From contig JAUNNJ010000002.1 in NCBI GenBank assembly GCA_030531495.1, positions 1 to 64,000 on the forward strand: a DNA stretch of 64,000 nt, read 5' to 3'. This stretch comes from Bacteroidales bacterium (GTDB taxonomy: Bacteria > Bacteroidota > Bacteroidia > Bacteroidales > Muribaculaceae). This document shows positions 1-8,405 of this stretch, piece after piece. The translations under genes were made by a program, and so were the position numbers. The notes below the pieces were generated by a model that was not told where the DNA came from, ran no database searches, and saw only the letters and a program-made list of their open reading frames with translations. Positions within the stretch are counted from its first letter, which is position 1. Each line of letters starts with the position of its first letter.

Positions 1-76
1 CCAAATTATTCGACGAGAATTTTTGGGTGACACGATGACGAAGTCAGGAAAAAGTAGGTGATGTGAGAAAACGATA

Positions 77-115
77 AAAGGATGTATCCGCTGTGCAGTG
101 GACACATCCTTTCTT
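77..115. terminator. Bidirectional terminator hairpin
   Basis: Arms AAAGGATGT and ACATCCTTT enclose an 18-base loop and are followed by a T-rich tract. It would end a gene entering from the left and could also stop obgE transcripts. Confidence 0.6.
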
Positions 116-132
116 ATTTGATAATGAAAAGA

Positions 133-280
133 GGCTGTATCATAATTGATAATCAAGACCCTTTAAGGGCACTCGGCTCAATCGCCAGTATGGATAATTC
201 ATTATTAGTCAGCATATTGACTAACAAACGCAAAATATCACATCCCTACAAACGCCTAATTTTGCATCATGACACAGCCC
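133..280. repeat. Family I repeat, copy A (degenerate)
   Basis: The ends read GGCTGTATCAT on the left and the complement of GGCTGTGTCATGATGC on the right, so they form terminal inverted repeats. The inside retains the AATCAAG, GTCAGCATATTGACT and CCCTACAAACGCCTAATT blocks of the better copy at 8236-8368, but the central GC-rich hairpin is lost. It lies in the 3' flank of obgE. Confidence 0.6.
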
Positions 281-287
281 CCTCTTG

Positions 288-1589
288 TTATTCTTCGTCG
301 GCTTCTTCTTGAGCAGCAGCTTCCATTTCAAGTTGCTTGCGCTCGGCTTTGGTAAGAGCGTCGTCGGGGTCGGAAACCACCTGGAATTTCTCGTTTTCGT
401 CGGCGAAATCTTCTTCCCAGTATTCGTCATCCCACTGTCGGTCGGTCTCTTCCCAAGTCATCTTTCCCCCGGCATTTTCATCGTCGTCATCTTTTCTTAC
501 AGGCTTTTCTGCCTCGAAGATGAAGTCGTCCTCCTCCTTCACGCGGTGGCTTGCAGAAAGGTCGCGTTGGGTAAGGGTTTCGGGAATGCGGTTGCGCTCA
601 TCGTTGATTGTGCGCCAAAGCAAGTCCTTCAGTTCGGTGAGTCCCTTCTGTGCCACAGATGAGATAAACACTGTCTCGATGCCTTCTGGCAGATTTTCGC
701 GGAGCATTTCCTTGAGTTCCTCATCAATCATGTCACACTTGGTGATAGCCAGCACGCGAGGCTTGTCGGCAAGGTCGGGGTTGAAAGTCACCACCTCGTT
801 GCAGAGAATGTCGTATTCTTTAACGATGTCGTCGGTATCGGCAGGAATCATGAAAAGAAGCACTGCGTTGCGCTCGATATGGCGAAGGAAGCGGAAGCCA
901 AGACCTTTGCCTTCGCTTGCGCCCTCAATGATACCGGGGATGTCGGCCATCACGAACGATTGCTGTCCGCGATAACTCACAATGCCCAAGTTTGGCTCAA
1001 GGGTAGTGAAAGGATAGTTGGCAATCTTTGGTTTCGCTGCCGAAATCACAGAGAGCAATGTGCTCTTACCTGCATTTGGAAAACCTACCAAACCCACATC
1101 GGCCAGCACTTTCAACTCCATAATCACAGCTTTCTCCACACCCTCTTCACCGCGCTGTGCGTAGCGAGGGGTTTGGTTGGTGGCAGTTTTGAAGTGAGTG
1201 TTGCCCAGTCCGCCGCGACCGCCGCGCAGGAGCTTCACGATCTGACCGTCTTCAGTCACATCGCAAAGAAACTCGCCTGTTTCGGCATCGTAAACAGCAG
1301 TTCCGCAAGGCACCTCAATGGTGCGATCCTCGCCGTCCTTGCCGTGGCATTGGTTTTCGTAGCCCGGTGCACCGTTGGTGGCAAAGATGTGTCGTGTATA
1401 TTTCAAGTGAATCAGAGTCCACAGGTTGCGGTTACCTTTCAAGAAGATGTGTCCGCCGCGTCCGCCGTCGCCACCGTCAGGGCCACCTTTTGGCATATAT
1501 TTGGCGCGGTGAAGATGAGCAGAGCCGTGGCCTCCATGACCACTGCGACACATAATTTTCACATAGTCGATAAAATTCGATTCTGGCAT
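288..1589 (-). CDS. obgE: GTPase ObgE/CgtA
   Basis: Obg-family GTPase that acts in late 50S ribosome assembly and stress control in the cytoplasm. The N-terminal glycine-rich Obg fold covers about residues 1-160 ([23 protein letters not shown]). The G domain follows, with Walker [10 protein letters not shown] at 169-177, switch region DIPGIIEGA and TKCD. The last 80 residues are a very acidic tail, common in Bacteroidota Obg proteins. Length is 433 residues. The ATG at 1587-1589 gives the canonical N-terminus. A minus-strand TAACTTTG box lies 63 bases upstream. Identification is secure. Confidence 0.97.
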   Translation of the reverse strand: MPESNFIDYVKIMCRSGHGGHGSAHLHRAKYMPKGGPDGGDGGRGGHIFLKGNRNLWTLIHLKYTRHIFATNGAPGYENQCHGKDGEDRTIEVPCGTAVYDAETGEFLCDVTEDGQIVKLLRGGRGGLGNTHFKTATNQTPRYAQRGEEGVEKAVIMELKVLADVGLVGFPNAGKSTLLSVISAAKPKIANYPFTTLEPNLGIVSYRGQQSFVMADIPGIIEGASEGKGLGFRFLRHIERNAVLLFMIPADTDDIVKEYDILCNEVVTFNPDLADKPRVLAITKCDMIDEELKEMLRENLPEGIETVFISSVAQKGLTELKDLLWRTINDERNRIPETLTQRDLSASHRVKEEDDFIFEAEKPVRKDDDDENAGGKMTWEETDRQWDDEYWEEDFADENEKFQVVSDPDDALTKAERKQLEMEAAAQEEADEE

Positions 1590-1651
1590 AATTCAGTCTT
1601 TTTTAATTGTTTGTGTTAATTCGTCGGTACGGATTTTGTGGTTTGGCGCCA

Positions 1652-1659
1652 CAAAGTTA
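1652..1659 (-). promoter_or_regulatory. -7 box of obgE
   Basis: TAACTTTG on the minus strand matches the Bacteroidota TAnnTTTG -7 element, 63 bases before the obgE start codon. No convincing -33 TTG is seen at the usual spacing. Confidence 0.5.
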
Positions 1660-1741
1660 CGAAAAATACCGCATTATTTTTCATCCTTCCAACGAAAAGC
1701 AGTAATTTTACTGCAGTAATAAATTCATAAATTTTTATTTC

Positions 1742-2938
1742 ATGAAAAATCTTCTGACTATAGCTCTATGCCTCCTCCTTGCAGTGGGTGCTGCAAGCGC
1801 AAAAGGCAAAAAGCAGGCAAAGAAGCCTGCACGCATCAACGATGCCGCCTTCGTGGCCGACTACCAAGCCATGATGGATTCGCTCAATGTGGTTGGGTCG
1901 AATGTGGTGGTGGTGAAAGACAACAAAATCATTTACTCTCACAGTTTCGGTCTTAAGAATCGCGAATTGGGCGAAGACATGACTCCTGATGTCATCTTCC
2001 GCATCGCCAGCATCTCCAAGTCGTTTACCGCCACCGCCATCATGCAACTGGTGGAACAAGGCAAGGTCGACCTCAAGGCCGATGTGAACAAGTATCTCGA
2101 TTTCAAGGTGCAAAACCCTAAATACCCCGATGTGCCCATCACACTCGAAATGCTCCTCAGCCACACATCAAGCCTCAACGACTCGCAAGGCTACTGGGTG
2201 AGCTTCGATGCTGTTGACCCCGCCATCAACCCCGACTACGCAAAGTGCTACAACGACTACAAGCCAGGCACTGGCTATGAATATTGCAACTATGCATTCA
2301 ACATCATGTCGGCTGTAATCGAAAAGGTGACCGGCACACGCTTCGACCGCTATATCGTGAAGAATGTGATGAAGCCTCTCGGACTGAAGGGCAGCCACTG
2401 CGTAGACGACCTCGACAGCACTCGCTTCGCCACACTCTACGCTATGGAACACGGCGCCTTTGTGCCACAGCCACAAGCGTATGCACGCCCCGATGTGCTT
2501 GACCACTATCAACTCTGCAAGCACACCGCTCGCCTTTCGGCAGCCGGCGGCGTGAAAATCACAGCAAGCGATTTGGCCAAATACATGCTCATGCACATGA
2601 ACTACGGCAAATCGCCGTTGGCTAAGAAACGCGTGATTAGCGAAGCAAGCAGCCGACGCATGCAGACCGTCATCACCGACGACGCCAATGCCTATGTCGA
2701 CAAGGCAGAAAAAGAACGCGCAGGTCTCGGACTCGTACGCGCTGATGAATACACTCCAGGCATCGAACTCGTGGGCCACACCGGTGGTGCTTACGGATTG
2801 CGCAGCGCCATGTTCTTCGACCCAGCCAAGAAGTATGGCTTCGTGGTTATCACCAATGGCTCTGCAAGTCGCAAGGTGCTCCAACGCTCCCTCACCCTCA
2901 TGCACGAGCACTTCATCGGCCCACTCCCCAAGAAATAA
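1742..2938 (+). CDS. Serine hydrolase, class C beta-lactamase fold
   Basis: Exported serine hydrolase of the beta-lactamase/penicillin-binding (PF00144) family. A Sec signal peptide spans about residues 1-20. The nucleophile motif SISK lies at 90-93 (SxxK). A YCN motif near 180 replaces the usual YxN, and the C-terminal HTGG motif is in VGHTGGAYG. Length is 398 residues. Members include D-aminopeptidases, esterases and beta-lactamases, and the substrate cannot be read from sequence. It is divergent from obgE and is followed by a strong hairpin terminator, so it is probably monocistronic. Confidence 0.85.
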   Translation: MKNLLTIALCLLLAVGAASAKGKKQAKKPARINDAAFVADYQAMMDSLNVVGSNVVVVKDNKIIYSHSFGLKNRELGEDMTPDVIFRIASISKSFTATAIMQLVEQGKVDLKADVNKYLDFKVQNPKYPDVPITLEMLLSHTSSLNDSQGYWVSFDAVDPAINPDYAKCYNDYKPGTGYEYCNYAFNIMSAVIEKVTGTRFDRYIVKNVMKPLGLKGSHCVDDLDSTRFATLYAMEHGAFVPQPQAYARPDVLDHYQLCKHTARLSAAGGVKITASDLAKYMLMHMNYGKSPLAKKRVISEASSRRMQTVITDDANAYVDKAEKERAGLGLVRADEYTPGIELVGHTGGAYGLRSAMFFDPAKKYGFVVITNGSASRKVLQRSLTLMHEHFIGPLPKK

Positions 2939-2964
2939 TCCCCTATAGAAACATATATCTTTAT

Positions 2965-2997
2965 AAGCCCTTGTTTTTTTACCGCAAGGGCTTTTTT
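2965..2997. terminator. Hairpin terminator after serine hydrolase
   Basis: Arms AAGCCCTTG and CAAGGGCTT are followed by TTTTTT, 27 bases after the stop codon. T-rich flanks on both sides could make it bidirectional. Confidence 0.85.
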
Positions 2998-3123
2998 GTG
3001 CGCAAAGCATTGGTCCCAGAATGCTCCACATAACACCGCTAAACAGTGATAATCTTGCACAAGTCGGGAATTTTACGGAAATTTGCAGTGGATTTGGCTT
3101 GAGCCAATTATTATTTTTCTTTG

Positions 3124-3501
3124 ATGATGGTTAGAAATCTTCTTTTGGTGGGATGTGGCAGCTTCATGGGTGGAGCACTGCGATATTTGGTTGGACAGGT
3201 GCTCGCTGGGCGCTTGCTCTTGGGCTTTGCCATCGGCACAATGACAGCCAACCTGGCGGGGTGTTTCCTCTTTGGAATTATCTACGGATTGCTTGAGCGC
3301 TTTGGTGCACTGCAAAGCAGTTGGGCACTGCTGCTCACCGTGGGCCTATGTGGCGGTTTCACCACTTTCTCCACCTTCTCCAACGAGACACTCAACCTCC
3401 TGCGTGAAGGCGCTCTCCTCCCCGTGCTCGCCTATACGCTCATCAGCGTGGTGGGCGGACTCGCATTGCTCTACATCGGCCGCCTCATCGTGAATCTGTA
3501 A
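3124..3501 (+). CDS. crcB: Fluoride exporter CrcB/Fluc
   Basis: Small four-helix membrane protein of 125 residues in the Fluc fluoride-channel family, which exports F- as a dual-topology dimer. Visible signatures are GCGSFMGGALRY at the N-terminus, GTMTANLAGCF in helix 2 and GLCGGFTTFSTF in the third helix, the phenylalanine/threonine track of the fluoride pore. Two consecutive ATG codons (3124 and 3127) are possible starts. A TTG at 3121 also extends the frame but is not needed. I looked for a fluoride riboswitch upstream and saw none. Only one crcB gene is present here, consistent with a homodimeric type. Confidence 0.93.
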   Translation: MMVRNLLLVGCGSFMGGALRYLVGQVLAGRLLLGFAIGTMTANLAGCFLFGIIYGLLERFGALQSSWALLLTVGLCGGFTTFSTFSNETLNLLREGALLPVLAYTLISVVGGLALLYIGRLIVNL

Positions 3502-3534
3502 CACCCATTGACACGACGCCTCTGAAGACAGACA

Positions 3535-3653
3535 CTGTGCAAAAACTAACAATCAAGAACTTGAACGAATTCGTTATCAGTCAACATGTTGACTGACGGA
3601 CGCTCGAGCCGAGCGTCCCTACAAAACGCCTAATTTCGCATGATGGCACAGCC
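3535..3653. repeat. Family I repeat, copy B
   Basis: The intact core hairpin GGACGCTC-GAGCC-GAGCGTCC is followed by CTACAAAACGCCTAATTTCGCATGAT and the right end TGGCACAGCC. The left end is degenerate (CTGTGCAAAAACTAACAATCAAG). It sits between the convergent crcB gene and the TIM-barrel gene. Confidence 0.75.
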
Positions 3654-3688
3654 TCTCCTACGGTCGTGTGAAAACGTGGCGATCTTTT

Positions 3689-4807
3689 TTATCGGTTGTA
3701 TTCTTCGTTGAGACGGCGCACCACTGCCAGTTTTTCTGCGCTGCGAATCAATCCTTTTGCACTGAAGAAGTTGATGCCGTCGGCGCCTGCTTCAATTGAG
3801 ATTTTCGCTGCATGGTAAACCTCTTCTGCAGTGATATTGGGCACGAAAATGCCCGAAATATAGGTGTTGTGATGGAAGGTTTCGCGAATGCCGTTCTCCA
3901 CACTGAATTTCACCCAATCAATATTTTCGAGATAGAACGACTGATAGTTCATCGGACACACGATATCCACCTTCCAAGTGGCCCAGTCTTGATACACCAT
4001 CATGCGGGCACGCGTAGGGAAAGGGAATACGGCTGCCGACATTTTCACGCCCTTGCTGTGGGCTTCGTCGGTGAGCTCGTTCACCAGATCTGTGATTTCA
4101 TTGTAGCGAAACTGGAGCCATTCAGCACTCATCCATGGAGCCGACAAATCGAGCGGCGAATAGCCGAATTGCTTCTTGAATTTAGCGACAGCAAGAGGAT
4201 GATAGCCGAAGTCGTATTCGGCGCGATAGGTGTCCTGGTCGATGTGGAAACGGTCGCGCTGCGTGCCACGGCCGAGAATGGCGTCGTTGAACCGGATAAA
4301 ATCGAGGTGCACCGAAGCAAGGCCTTCAAGGACTGCATAGGTGTCAACTTTCTTCTTCAAATATTCATGCACTTCTGGCACCGCCGGGCTCAACCAACGA
4401 TAGTGCTTCACGTATGGGTTGTAATCGCGGCTATTGAAACCGAGCCGATTCACCTCAAACCATTCGGGGTGATGGTAAGTGTTGACGGAATCTTTGCAAG
4501 CATCCATGGTGAACATCCAGGCATGGATATGGGCATCGCCGTAGGGTTTGGCGGCATCGAGATAGAGCCCCACCTGCTCTGGCGAGCCACACATATAGTA
4601 TTCGCGTATGCCTGCATCGTAGAGCACTTTCATCCAGCACTTGATGCTATCGGTGTTGTTGTCTTTACGGCAATCGTCCCACACTCCGAGCGGCACTTTT
4701 TGTGCAACGGGAGCCTTCACTGTTTGTTTTTGCTTTTTTGTGGCAGATGAAATGCCTACGCCCACACATAGGGCAAGGGCCAAAAGGATGATGCTTCGAA
4801 GTTTCAT
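3689..4807 (-). CDS. Secreted TIM-barrel glycosidase-like protein
   Basis: Probable extracytoplasmic protein with a GHL10/DUF4015-like TIM barrel, 372 residues from the chosen ATG at 4805-4807. That start gives an ordinary signal peptide (MKLRSIILLALALCVGVG). An in-frame ATG 24 codons upstream would spoil the signal and lies beyond the likely promoter. Barrel-strand signatures include a LDFIRFND segment near the middle, typical of the strand carrying acidic residues, and VDIVCPMNYQSF later. A glycan substrate is likely but not identified. A TATATTTG -7 box lies 29 bases upstream. Confidence 0.7.
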   Translation of the reverse strand: MKLRSIILLALALCVGVGISSATKKQKQTVKAPVAQKVPLGVWDDCRKDNNTDSIKCWMKVLYDAGIREYYMCGSPEQVGLYLDAAKPYGDAHIHAWMFTMDACKDSVNTYHHPEWFEVNRLGFNSRDYNPYVKHYRWLSPAVPEVHEYLKKKVDTYAVLEGLASVHLDFIRFNDAILGRGTQRDRFHIDQDTYRAEYDFGYHPLAVAKFKKQFGYSPLDLSAPWMSAEWLQFRYNEITDLVNELTDEAHSKGVKMSAAVFPFPTRARMMVYQDWATWKVDIVCPMNYQSFYLENIDWVKFSVENGIRETFHHNTYISGIFVPNITAEEVYHAAKISIEAGADGINFFSAKGLIRSAEKLAVVRRLNEEYNR

Positions 4808-4835
4808 AACGGTGTAGAAAGTTGATTTTATATCA

Positions 4836-4843
4836 CAAATATA
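4836..4843 (-). promoter_or_regulatory. -7 box of TIM-barrel gene
   Basis: Minus-strand TATATTTG, 29 bases before the chosen start codon. It supports the short start over the upstream in-frame ATG at 4879. Confidence 0.55.
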
Positions 4844-4888
4844 CGAAAATAATACACAAAACCATCGGCACTCCACCACAATTCCATC

Positions 4889-4931
4889 AAAAAAGCAAAT
4901 GAGCCCCGAGCGAAAGCATCGCCCGAGGCTC
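4889..4931 (-). terminator. Terminator downstream of kbl
   Basis: On the minus strand GAGCCTCGGGCGA pairs with TCGCTCGGGGCTC around a short loop and is followed by ATTTGCTTTTTT. It lies about 90 bases after the kbl stop codon. Confidence 0.75.
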
Positions 4932-5017
4932 GTAGAGGTGTAAGAAGTTTAGCAGTTTCTTAAACCAATATCTGTCGGCCAGTCGGCCGAGGGTTGCAAG
5001 AACCCAATATCGTCAAG

Positions 5018-6208
5018 TTATTTGATAACGCCTAATTTCTTACCCACCTTCACGAAGGCTGCGATACACTTGTCGAGGTGTTCGCGTTCGTGGCCAGCAG
5101 AGAGTTGCACGCGGATGCGAGCTTGGCCCTTAGGCACTACTGGATAATAGAAGCCAGTCACATAGATGCCTTCTTCCTGCATTGCTGCAGCGAAGTCTTG
5201 TGAAAGGCGAGCGTCGTAGAGCATCACAGCGCAGATGGCACTTTGCGTAGGCTTGATGTCGAAGCCTGCAGCCATCATCTTGTCGCGGAAATAGGTCACG
5301 TTTTCAGCCAACTTATCGTGGAGCGCGTTGCTTTCCTTCAAAATGCGGAACATTTCGAGGCTGGCGCCGATGATGCTAGGAGCAAGGCTGTTGCTGAAGA
5401 GATATGGGCGAGAGCGTTGGCGAAGGAGGTCGATAATTTCCTTCTTACCAGTGGTGAAACCACCCATAGCGCCGCCAAATGCCTTACCGAGTGTGCCGGT
5501 GAAAACGTCAATTTTTCCGTAGAGGTCGAACTGCTCAGCCACACCATGGCCAGTAGGACCAACCACACCTGCAGAGTGGCTTTCGTCAACCATCACGAGG
5601 GCATCATATTTTTCTGCGAGAGCGCAAATTTTGTCCATTGGAGCCACGTTGCCGTCCATAGAGAACACACCGTCGGTGGCGATAATGCGGAAGCGCTGTG
5701 CCTGTGCTTCTTGGAGGCACTTTTCAAGTTCTTCCATATTGGCGTTGGCATAACGATAGCGTTTTGCCTTGCAGAGGCGCACACCGTCGATGATAGAGGC
5801 GTGGTTGAGAGCATCGCTGATAATGGCGTCGTCTTCGCCAAGAAGTGGTTCAAACAAGCCACCGTTGGCATCGAAGCAACTTGAATAGAGAATAGTGTCT
5901 TCGGTGTGGAAATAGTCGCTGATAGCGGCTTCCAGCTGTTTATGAATATCTTGTGTGCCACAGATAAAGCGCACAGAGCTCATACCATAACCTCTCTCCT
6001 GCATAGCCTTCACAGCACCGTCGATGAGCTGTTGGTTGTTGCTCAATCCGAGGTAGTTGTTGGCGCAGAAATTCAGCACTTCGGCAGCGGGTTTCACTTC
6101 GATGTCGGCGCGTTGAGGCGTGGTGATAATACGTTCTTCTTTATAAAGGCCGGCTTCTCTGATGTCGGCGAGTTCCTTCGTGAGGAAATCTTTCATCTTA
6201 CCATACAT
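5018..6208 (-). CDS. kbl: Glycine C-acetyltransferase (KBL)
   Basis: PLP-dependent 2-amino-3-ketobutyrate CoA ligase. It cleaves the threonine dehydrogenase product with CoA to glycine and acetyl-CoA. Length is 396 residues, as usual. Motifs include NFCANNYLGLS near the start, SCFDANGG, DGVFSMDGNVAP, the DESHSAG aspartate and the PLP lysine in TGTLGKAFGGAMGG around residue 240. The gene for the upstream enzyme, a short-chain type threonine dehydrogenase, lies divergently 170 bases away, so the two steps of threonine catabolism are paired. A related alpha-oxoamine synthase is the only alternative, and the pairing argues for KBL. Confidence 0.93.
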   Translation of the reverse strand: MYGKMKDFLTKELADIREAGLYKEERIITTPQRADIEVKPAAEVLNFCANNYLGLSNNQQLIDGAVKAMQERGYGMSSVRFICGTQDIHKQLEAAISDYFHTEDTILYSSCFDANGGLFEPLLGEDDAIISDALNHASIIDGVRLCKAKRYRYANANMEELEKCLQEAQAQRFRIIATDGVFSMDGNVAPMDKICALAEKYDALVMVDESHSAGVVGPTGHGVAEQFDLYGKIDVFTGTLGKAFGGAMGGFTTGKKEIIDLLRQRSRPYLFSNSLAPSIIGASLEMFRILKESNALHDKLAENVTYFRDKMMAAGFDIKPTQSAICAVMLYDARLSQDFAAAMQEEGIYVTGFYYPVVPKGQARIRVQLSAGHEREHLDKCIAAFVKVGKKLGVIK

Positions 6209-6339
6209 GGCGCAAAATAGTTTTAAAAATTATAGAATAAGTGTGTCGTCGATACGATAACAATGGCAAAGTTCTAAAAAAAACTTGAATTTGCGAAAAA
6301 AAACGGGGTAAAAGATAGCCGTATTTGCATAATGTTGCC

Positions 6340-6347
6340 TAACTTTG
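6340..6347 (+). promoter_or_regulatory. -7 box of tdh
   Basis: TAACTTTG lies 34 bases before the ATG of the threonine dehydrogenase gene, in the 173-base divergent spacer between kbl and tdh. Confidence 0.6.
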
Positions 6348-6381
6348 TAGAAATAAGTTACTACGGATAAAACAACTATTG

Positions 6382-7338
6382 ATGAAAAACGTGTTAATCA
6401 TCGGCTCTACGGGCCAAATTGGCTCAGAGCTGACAATGAAACTGAGAGCGGAATACGCTAATGGTAATATTGTGGCGGGCTACATTCCAAGCGCTCCTCC
6501 CACTGGAGCATTGGCAGAAAGCGGCCCGTCGGAAGTTGTCGATATTACAAATGCACAACAAATTGCCGATGTTGTAGAAAAATACAACATCGACACCATC
6601 TATAACTTGGCTGCCTTGCTGAGCGCTGTGGCAGAAAACAAGCCTCAACTTGCATGGCACATCGGCATCGATGGCCTGATGAATGTGCTGGAAGTGGCAC
6701 GCGAAAAGAAATGCGCCGTGTTCACACCAAGTTCTATCGGCTCGTTCGGCCCCAATGCGCCAAAAGACGGCACCCCACAAGACACTATTCAGCAGCCACG
6801 CACCATGTACGGCGTGACCAAAGTGAGCGGCGAATTGCTCAGCAACTATTATGCCCTCAAGTTTGGTGTCGACACTCGCTCGGTGCGCTTCCCTGGCTTG
6901 ATTTCTTATGTCACCCCTCCTGGTGGCGGCACCACCGACTACGCTGTCGACATCTACTATTCTGCAGTGAAGGGTGAGAAATTCATTTGCCCTATCGCCC
7001 CCGGCACCTACATGGACATGATGTATATGCCCGACGCTCTTCGCGCTGCCATCGAAATCATGGAAGCCGACCCTGCGCGCTTGCGCCACCGCAATTCGTT
7101 CAACATTGCATCAATGAGTTTCGACCCAGAAATCATCAGCGCCAAAATCAAGGAATACATACCTGGATTTGAAATGGAATATCAAGTGGACCCATTGCGC
7201 CAAGCGATTGCAGATTCATGGCCAAATAAGCTCGACGACACTTGCGCACGCGTGGAATGGGACTGGAAACCAGAATACGACCTCGATGCCATGACGCGCG
7301 ACATGATTGAGAAGCTAACCGCAAAATTCAAAAAATAA
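6382..7338 (+). CDS. tdh: L-threonine 3-dehydrogenase, SDR type
   Basis: NAD-dependent epimerase/dehydratase-fold protein of 318 residues. It oxidises L-threonine to 2-amino-3-ketobutyrate. The Rossmann motif is GSTGQIGSEL at the N-terminus, the catalytic serine lies in TPSSIGSFGP, and YGVTK supplies the YxxxK pair. The sequence FPGLISYVTPPGGGTTDYAVDIYY is characteristic of the UDP-galactose-epimerase-like threonine dehydrogenases of bacteria and animals. The kbl gene lies divergently next to it, which strengthens the call over a generic epimerase. The ATG at 6382 was preferred to an in-frame TTG one codon upstream. Confidence 0.92.
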   Translation: MKNVLIIGSTGQIGSELTMKLRAEYANGNIVAGYIPSAPPTGALAESGPSEVVDITNAQQIADVVEKYNIDTIYNLAALLSAVAENKPQLAWHIGIDGLMNVLEVAREKKCAVFTPSSIGSFGPNAPKDGTPQDTIQQPRTMYGVTKVSGELLSNYYALKFGVDTRSVRFPGLISYVTPPGGGTTDYAVDIYYSAVKGEKFICPIAPGTYMDMMYMPDALRAAIEIMEADPARLRHRNSFNIASMSFDPEIISAKIKEYIPGFEMEYQVDPLRQAIADSWPNKLDDTCARVEWDWKPEYDLDAMTRDMIEKLTAKFKK

Positions 7339-7358
7339 CCCTCAACATCTTGTGAATA

Positions 7359-7407
7359 AAATCCGCTCCTGCAGGAAAACAAAAACCTGCAAGAGCGGAT
7401 TTTTTTA
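7359..7407. terminator. Bidirectional terminator between tdh and gpx
   Basis: AAATCCGCTCCTGCAGG pairs with CCTGCAAGAGCGGATTT, followed by TTTTTTATT. It separates the two convergent genes and overlaps the last codons of the peroxidase gene. Confidence 0.85.
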
Positions 7408-8013
7408 TTGGGCAAGAAGTGCCTTGATTGCGGGGAGCATGTCGGCAGCAGTGGCGGTGGGCTCAAAGCGTGCCACCACTTCGCCGTTGCGATTGATGAG
7501 GAACTTGGTGAAATTCCACTTCACGTCAGGCGATGTGCGCCACCCTGGCATATTCTTGTCGAACATATCCTCGAGGATGGGCGTGAGTTGGTGACCCTTG
7601 TCGAATCCCTCAAAAGGTTTTTCACTCTTGAGCCAGGTGTAGAGCGGGATAGCATTTTCGCCGTTGACGTCGATTTTGTGAAACTGCTTGAATTCTGTCT
7701 TGTAGTTGAGCTGACAGAAAGCCACATATTCATCGTCGGTTTCGGGCGCTTGCTGTCCAAATTGGTTGCATGGGAAATCAAGAATCTCAAATCCTTCATC
7801 CTTCAGTTGGCTGTAGAGGGCTTCGAGTTCTTCGTATTGAGGGGTGAAGCCGCAGCGGCTTGCGGTGTTCACGATGAGCATAACTTTGCCTTTATAGGCG
7901 TTGAGGCTCACATTTTCACCTTTAGCGTCAAGAACGTTGAAGCTGTAGGCGTTGGTCGTTTGTGCTAATGCGTTTGCCATAGTCATTATGATTAATATAA
8001 AAATCTTGTTCAT
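7405..8013 (-). CDS. Glutathione peroxidase family protein
   Basis: Thiol peroxidase of the GPx fold, 202 residues. Catalytic residues are visible: Cys in NTASRCGFTPQYEEL, Gln in FPCNQFGQQAPE and Trp-Asn in WNFTKFLINRNGEV. Because the active site is Cys and Bacteroidota rarely make glutathione, it probably uses thioredoxin. The ATG at 8011-8013 gives a hydrophobic N-terminus (IFILIIMTMANALAQ) that looks like a signal peptide, so export to the periplasm is likely. It starts 5 bases after the stop of the small cysteine-motif protein gene, so both probably form one transcript. Confidence 0.88.
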   Translation of the reverse strand: MNKIFILIIMTMANALAQTTNAYSFNVLDAKGENVSLNAYKGKVMLIVNTASRCGFTPQYEELEALYSQLKDEGFEILDFPCNQFGQQAPETDDEYVAFCQLNYKTEFKQFHKIDVNGENAIPLYTWLKSEKPFEGFDKGHQLTPILEDMFDKNMPGWRTSPDVKWNFTKFLINRNGEVVARFEPTATAADMLPAIKALLAQ

Positions 8014-8018
8014 AGGTC

Positions 8019-8207
8019 CTATTTCTTGAGGCTGTATTTTTCGGTGAGGGCTGCGCGCTCGTCGTCGGAGAGCGAAGCGAGGTAACCTTTCCAACCTGGG
8101 CAGAAGTTGATGTGCCAGCGCCAGAAACGGCCAAGCAGCGACTTAGGATTGCGGTCGTATTTTGCGCGAAATTTACAATTTGCGCATGGTTTAGTGTCGT
8201 TTGCCAT
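8019..8207 (-). CDS. Small CxxC protein, unknown function
   Basis: Hypothetical protein of 62 residues from the ATG at 8205-8207. A TTG six codons upstream is an alternative start. It is basic and contains CANC near residue 10 and a third Cys in NFCPGWKGYLASL, followed by a short charged helix (SDDERAALTEKY). The cysteine spacing suggests metal binding or redox chemistry. It is the first gene of a two-gene unit with the glutathione peroxidase. No family is recognised beyond small conserved Bacteroidales proteins of this kind. Confidence 0.65.
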   Translation of the reverse strand: MANDTKPCANCKFRAKYDRNPKSLLGRFWRWHINFCPGWKGYLASLSDDERAALTEKYSLKK

Positions 8208-8235
8208 AATTTTTCGTTTTTTCAAATTAAGCCGT

Positions 8236-8368
8236 GGCTGTGTCAGAATTGATAATCAAGGTCCTGTAGTGTCCGGGCTGCGAATTCGTTGTTAGCCAAC
8301 ATGTTGACTGGCGGACGCTCGAGCCGAGCGTCCCTACAAAACGCCCAATTTCGCATAATGACACAGCC
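8236..8368. repeat. Family I repeat, copy C (best preserved)
   Basis: The 133-bp element starts GGCTGTGTCAGAATTGATAA and ends with the complement of GGCTGTGTCATTATGCGAAA, giving 10 perfect terminal bases of inverted repeat. The core hairpin GGACGCTC-GAGCC-GAGCGTCC is at 8313-8333. A second small palindrome, CAACATGTTG, lies before it. It is non-coding and MITE-like. No clear target-site duplication was seen. Confidence 0.8.
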
Positions 8369-8405
8369 CCTTACATGTTAGGGATTTATGATGTAATCGT
8401 TGCGA

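Larger units (their letters stand above)
1..287. other. Intergenic region at window edge
   Basis: No complete gene is visible. Three short open frames run in from the left edge and stop within the first 61 bases, so the last codons of an upstream plus-strand gene may be present, but the frame cannot be decided. The region also holds a terminator hairpin at about 77-115 and a degenerate copy of the family I repeat at about 133-280, which reaches almost to the obgE stop codon. Confidence 0.4.

Noticed and set aside
879..1619. Long plus-strand open frame of 246 codons opposite obgE
   Set aside because: It is antisense to a certain gene and its translation has no motif or family-like composition; it is a codon-usage shadow.
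3061..3123. Fluoride riboswitch before crcB
   Set aside because: The short leader shows no GGNGAUG-type aptamer start or pseudoknot pairing that I could find.
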